DNA of 53,265 nt, taken from the NCBI GenBank assembly GCA_017853175.1, contig JAFMKA010000006.1:1-53265 (forward strand), given 5' to 3'. Below, in pieces: positions 53,126 through 53,265 of this stretch (position 1 is its first letter; every line of letters starts with the position of its first letter). Under the pieces are notes generated by a model that searched no databases, was not told the DNA's origin, and saw only the letters and a list, made by a program, of their open reading frames with translations. The translations under genes were made by a program, and so were the position numbers. The stretch is from Steroidobacteraceae bacterium. Lineage in GTDB: Bacteria; Pseudomonadota; Gammaproteobacteria; Steroidobacterales; Steroidobacteraceae.

Positions 53126-53265
53126 TCAGGACTTGCGACGCGCAGAGACGTAATCGATGGCCTGTTGGACCGTCGTGATCTTCTCAGCGTCTTCGTCCGG
53201 AATCTCGGTTTCGAACTCTTCTTCCAGAGCCATGACCAACTCGACCGTGTCGAGCGAGTCTGCAC
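53126..53265 (-). CDS. acpP: Acyl carrier protein, 3' part
   Basis: The last 46 codons of acyl carrier protein; the 5' end is outside the window. The phosphopantetheine site Ser is in the [10 protein letters not shown] motif right at the window edge; [18 protein letters not shown] and [10 protein letters not shown] are the conserved acidic helix II and helix IV. Stop TGA at 53128-53126. It carries the growing acyl chain for FabF. Confidence 0.95.
   Translation of the reverse strand, partial: ADSLDTVELVMALEEEFETEIPDEDAEKITTVQQAIDYVSARRKS

Overview
The window looks like chromosomal DNA of a free-living gammaproteobacterium with fairly high GC content. I base this on a sigma-54/sigma-28 flagellar locus, a fused aspartate kinase-diaminopimelate decarboxylase (LysAC), the acpP-fabF-mltG-tmk-holB block, a TonB-ExbB-ExbD-ExbD operon, a PA3496-like small protein and an S-box (SAM-I) riboswitch before metX. 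The combination suggests something near Xanthomonadales, Nevskiales or Steroidobacterales. This placement is an inference from gene content; no search was run. I see no rRNA, tRNA, CRISPR array, transposase or phage gene.

Layout. 1-4345 is a flagellar fragment. flgA-flgM-flgN read leftwards and flgB-flgC-flgD rightwards from two near-consensus divergent sigma-54 promoters, with a sigma-28 promoter for flgM. After flgD the expected flgE is replaced, right at its start codon, by the 3' part of motD, so the motor gene lacks its catalytic N-terminus. 4382-7050 holds an HDOD protein, a LysM/L,D-transpeptidase and a SAM hydroxide adenosyltransferase. 7136-9976 is a small acidic protein plus lysAC. 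9973-17421 is a compact leftward histidine operon, yerC-hisG-hisDC(fused)-hisB-hisH-hisA-hisF-hisIE, with a palindromic operator candidate over the yerC promoter. Divergent from it, 17499-19896 carries a SAM-I riboswitch, metX and metB. 19904-25811 is a leftward ilvC-leuA-leuC-leuD-leuB operon preceded by a leucine leader peptide and a four-segment transcription attenuator. pepA-like and ilvD follow on the + strand.

29342-34286 is a tonB-exbB-exbD-exbD operon followed by two paralogous secreted repeat proteins. 34310-44619 is a catabolic island of two divergent groups. Leftward: CoA-transferase, isochorismatase-like amidase, VOC protein, methyltransferase and coiled-coil protein. Rightward: HMG-CoA-lyase-like enzyme, hydantoinase/oxoprolinase subunits A and B, and a second isochorismatase-like amidase. 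44631-49110 holds a small membrane protein, MTA/SAH nucleosidase, an EEP-family phosphodiesterase and a FadB/FadJ-type beta-oxidation enzyme. The window closes with holB, tmk, mltG, fabF and a partial acpP.

How they work together. Most of the window makes amino acids (Lys, His, Met, Leu/Ile/Val), and the regulation is visible in the DNA: SAM sensing before metX, leucyl-tRNA sensing before ilvC-leu, and a probable repressor palindrome before the his operon. The parts most worth a second look are the flgD/motD junction, the leucine attenuator, the YerC palindrome, the HisD-HisC fusion, the Ton system with paired repeat proteins, and the hydantoinase/amidase/CoA-transferase island.
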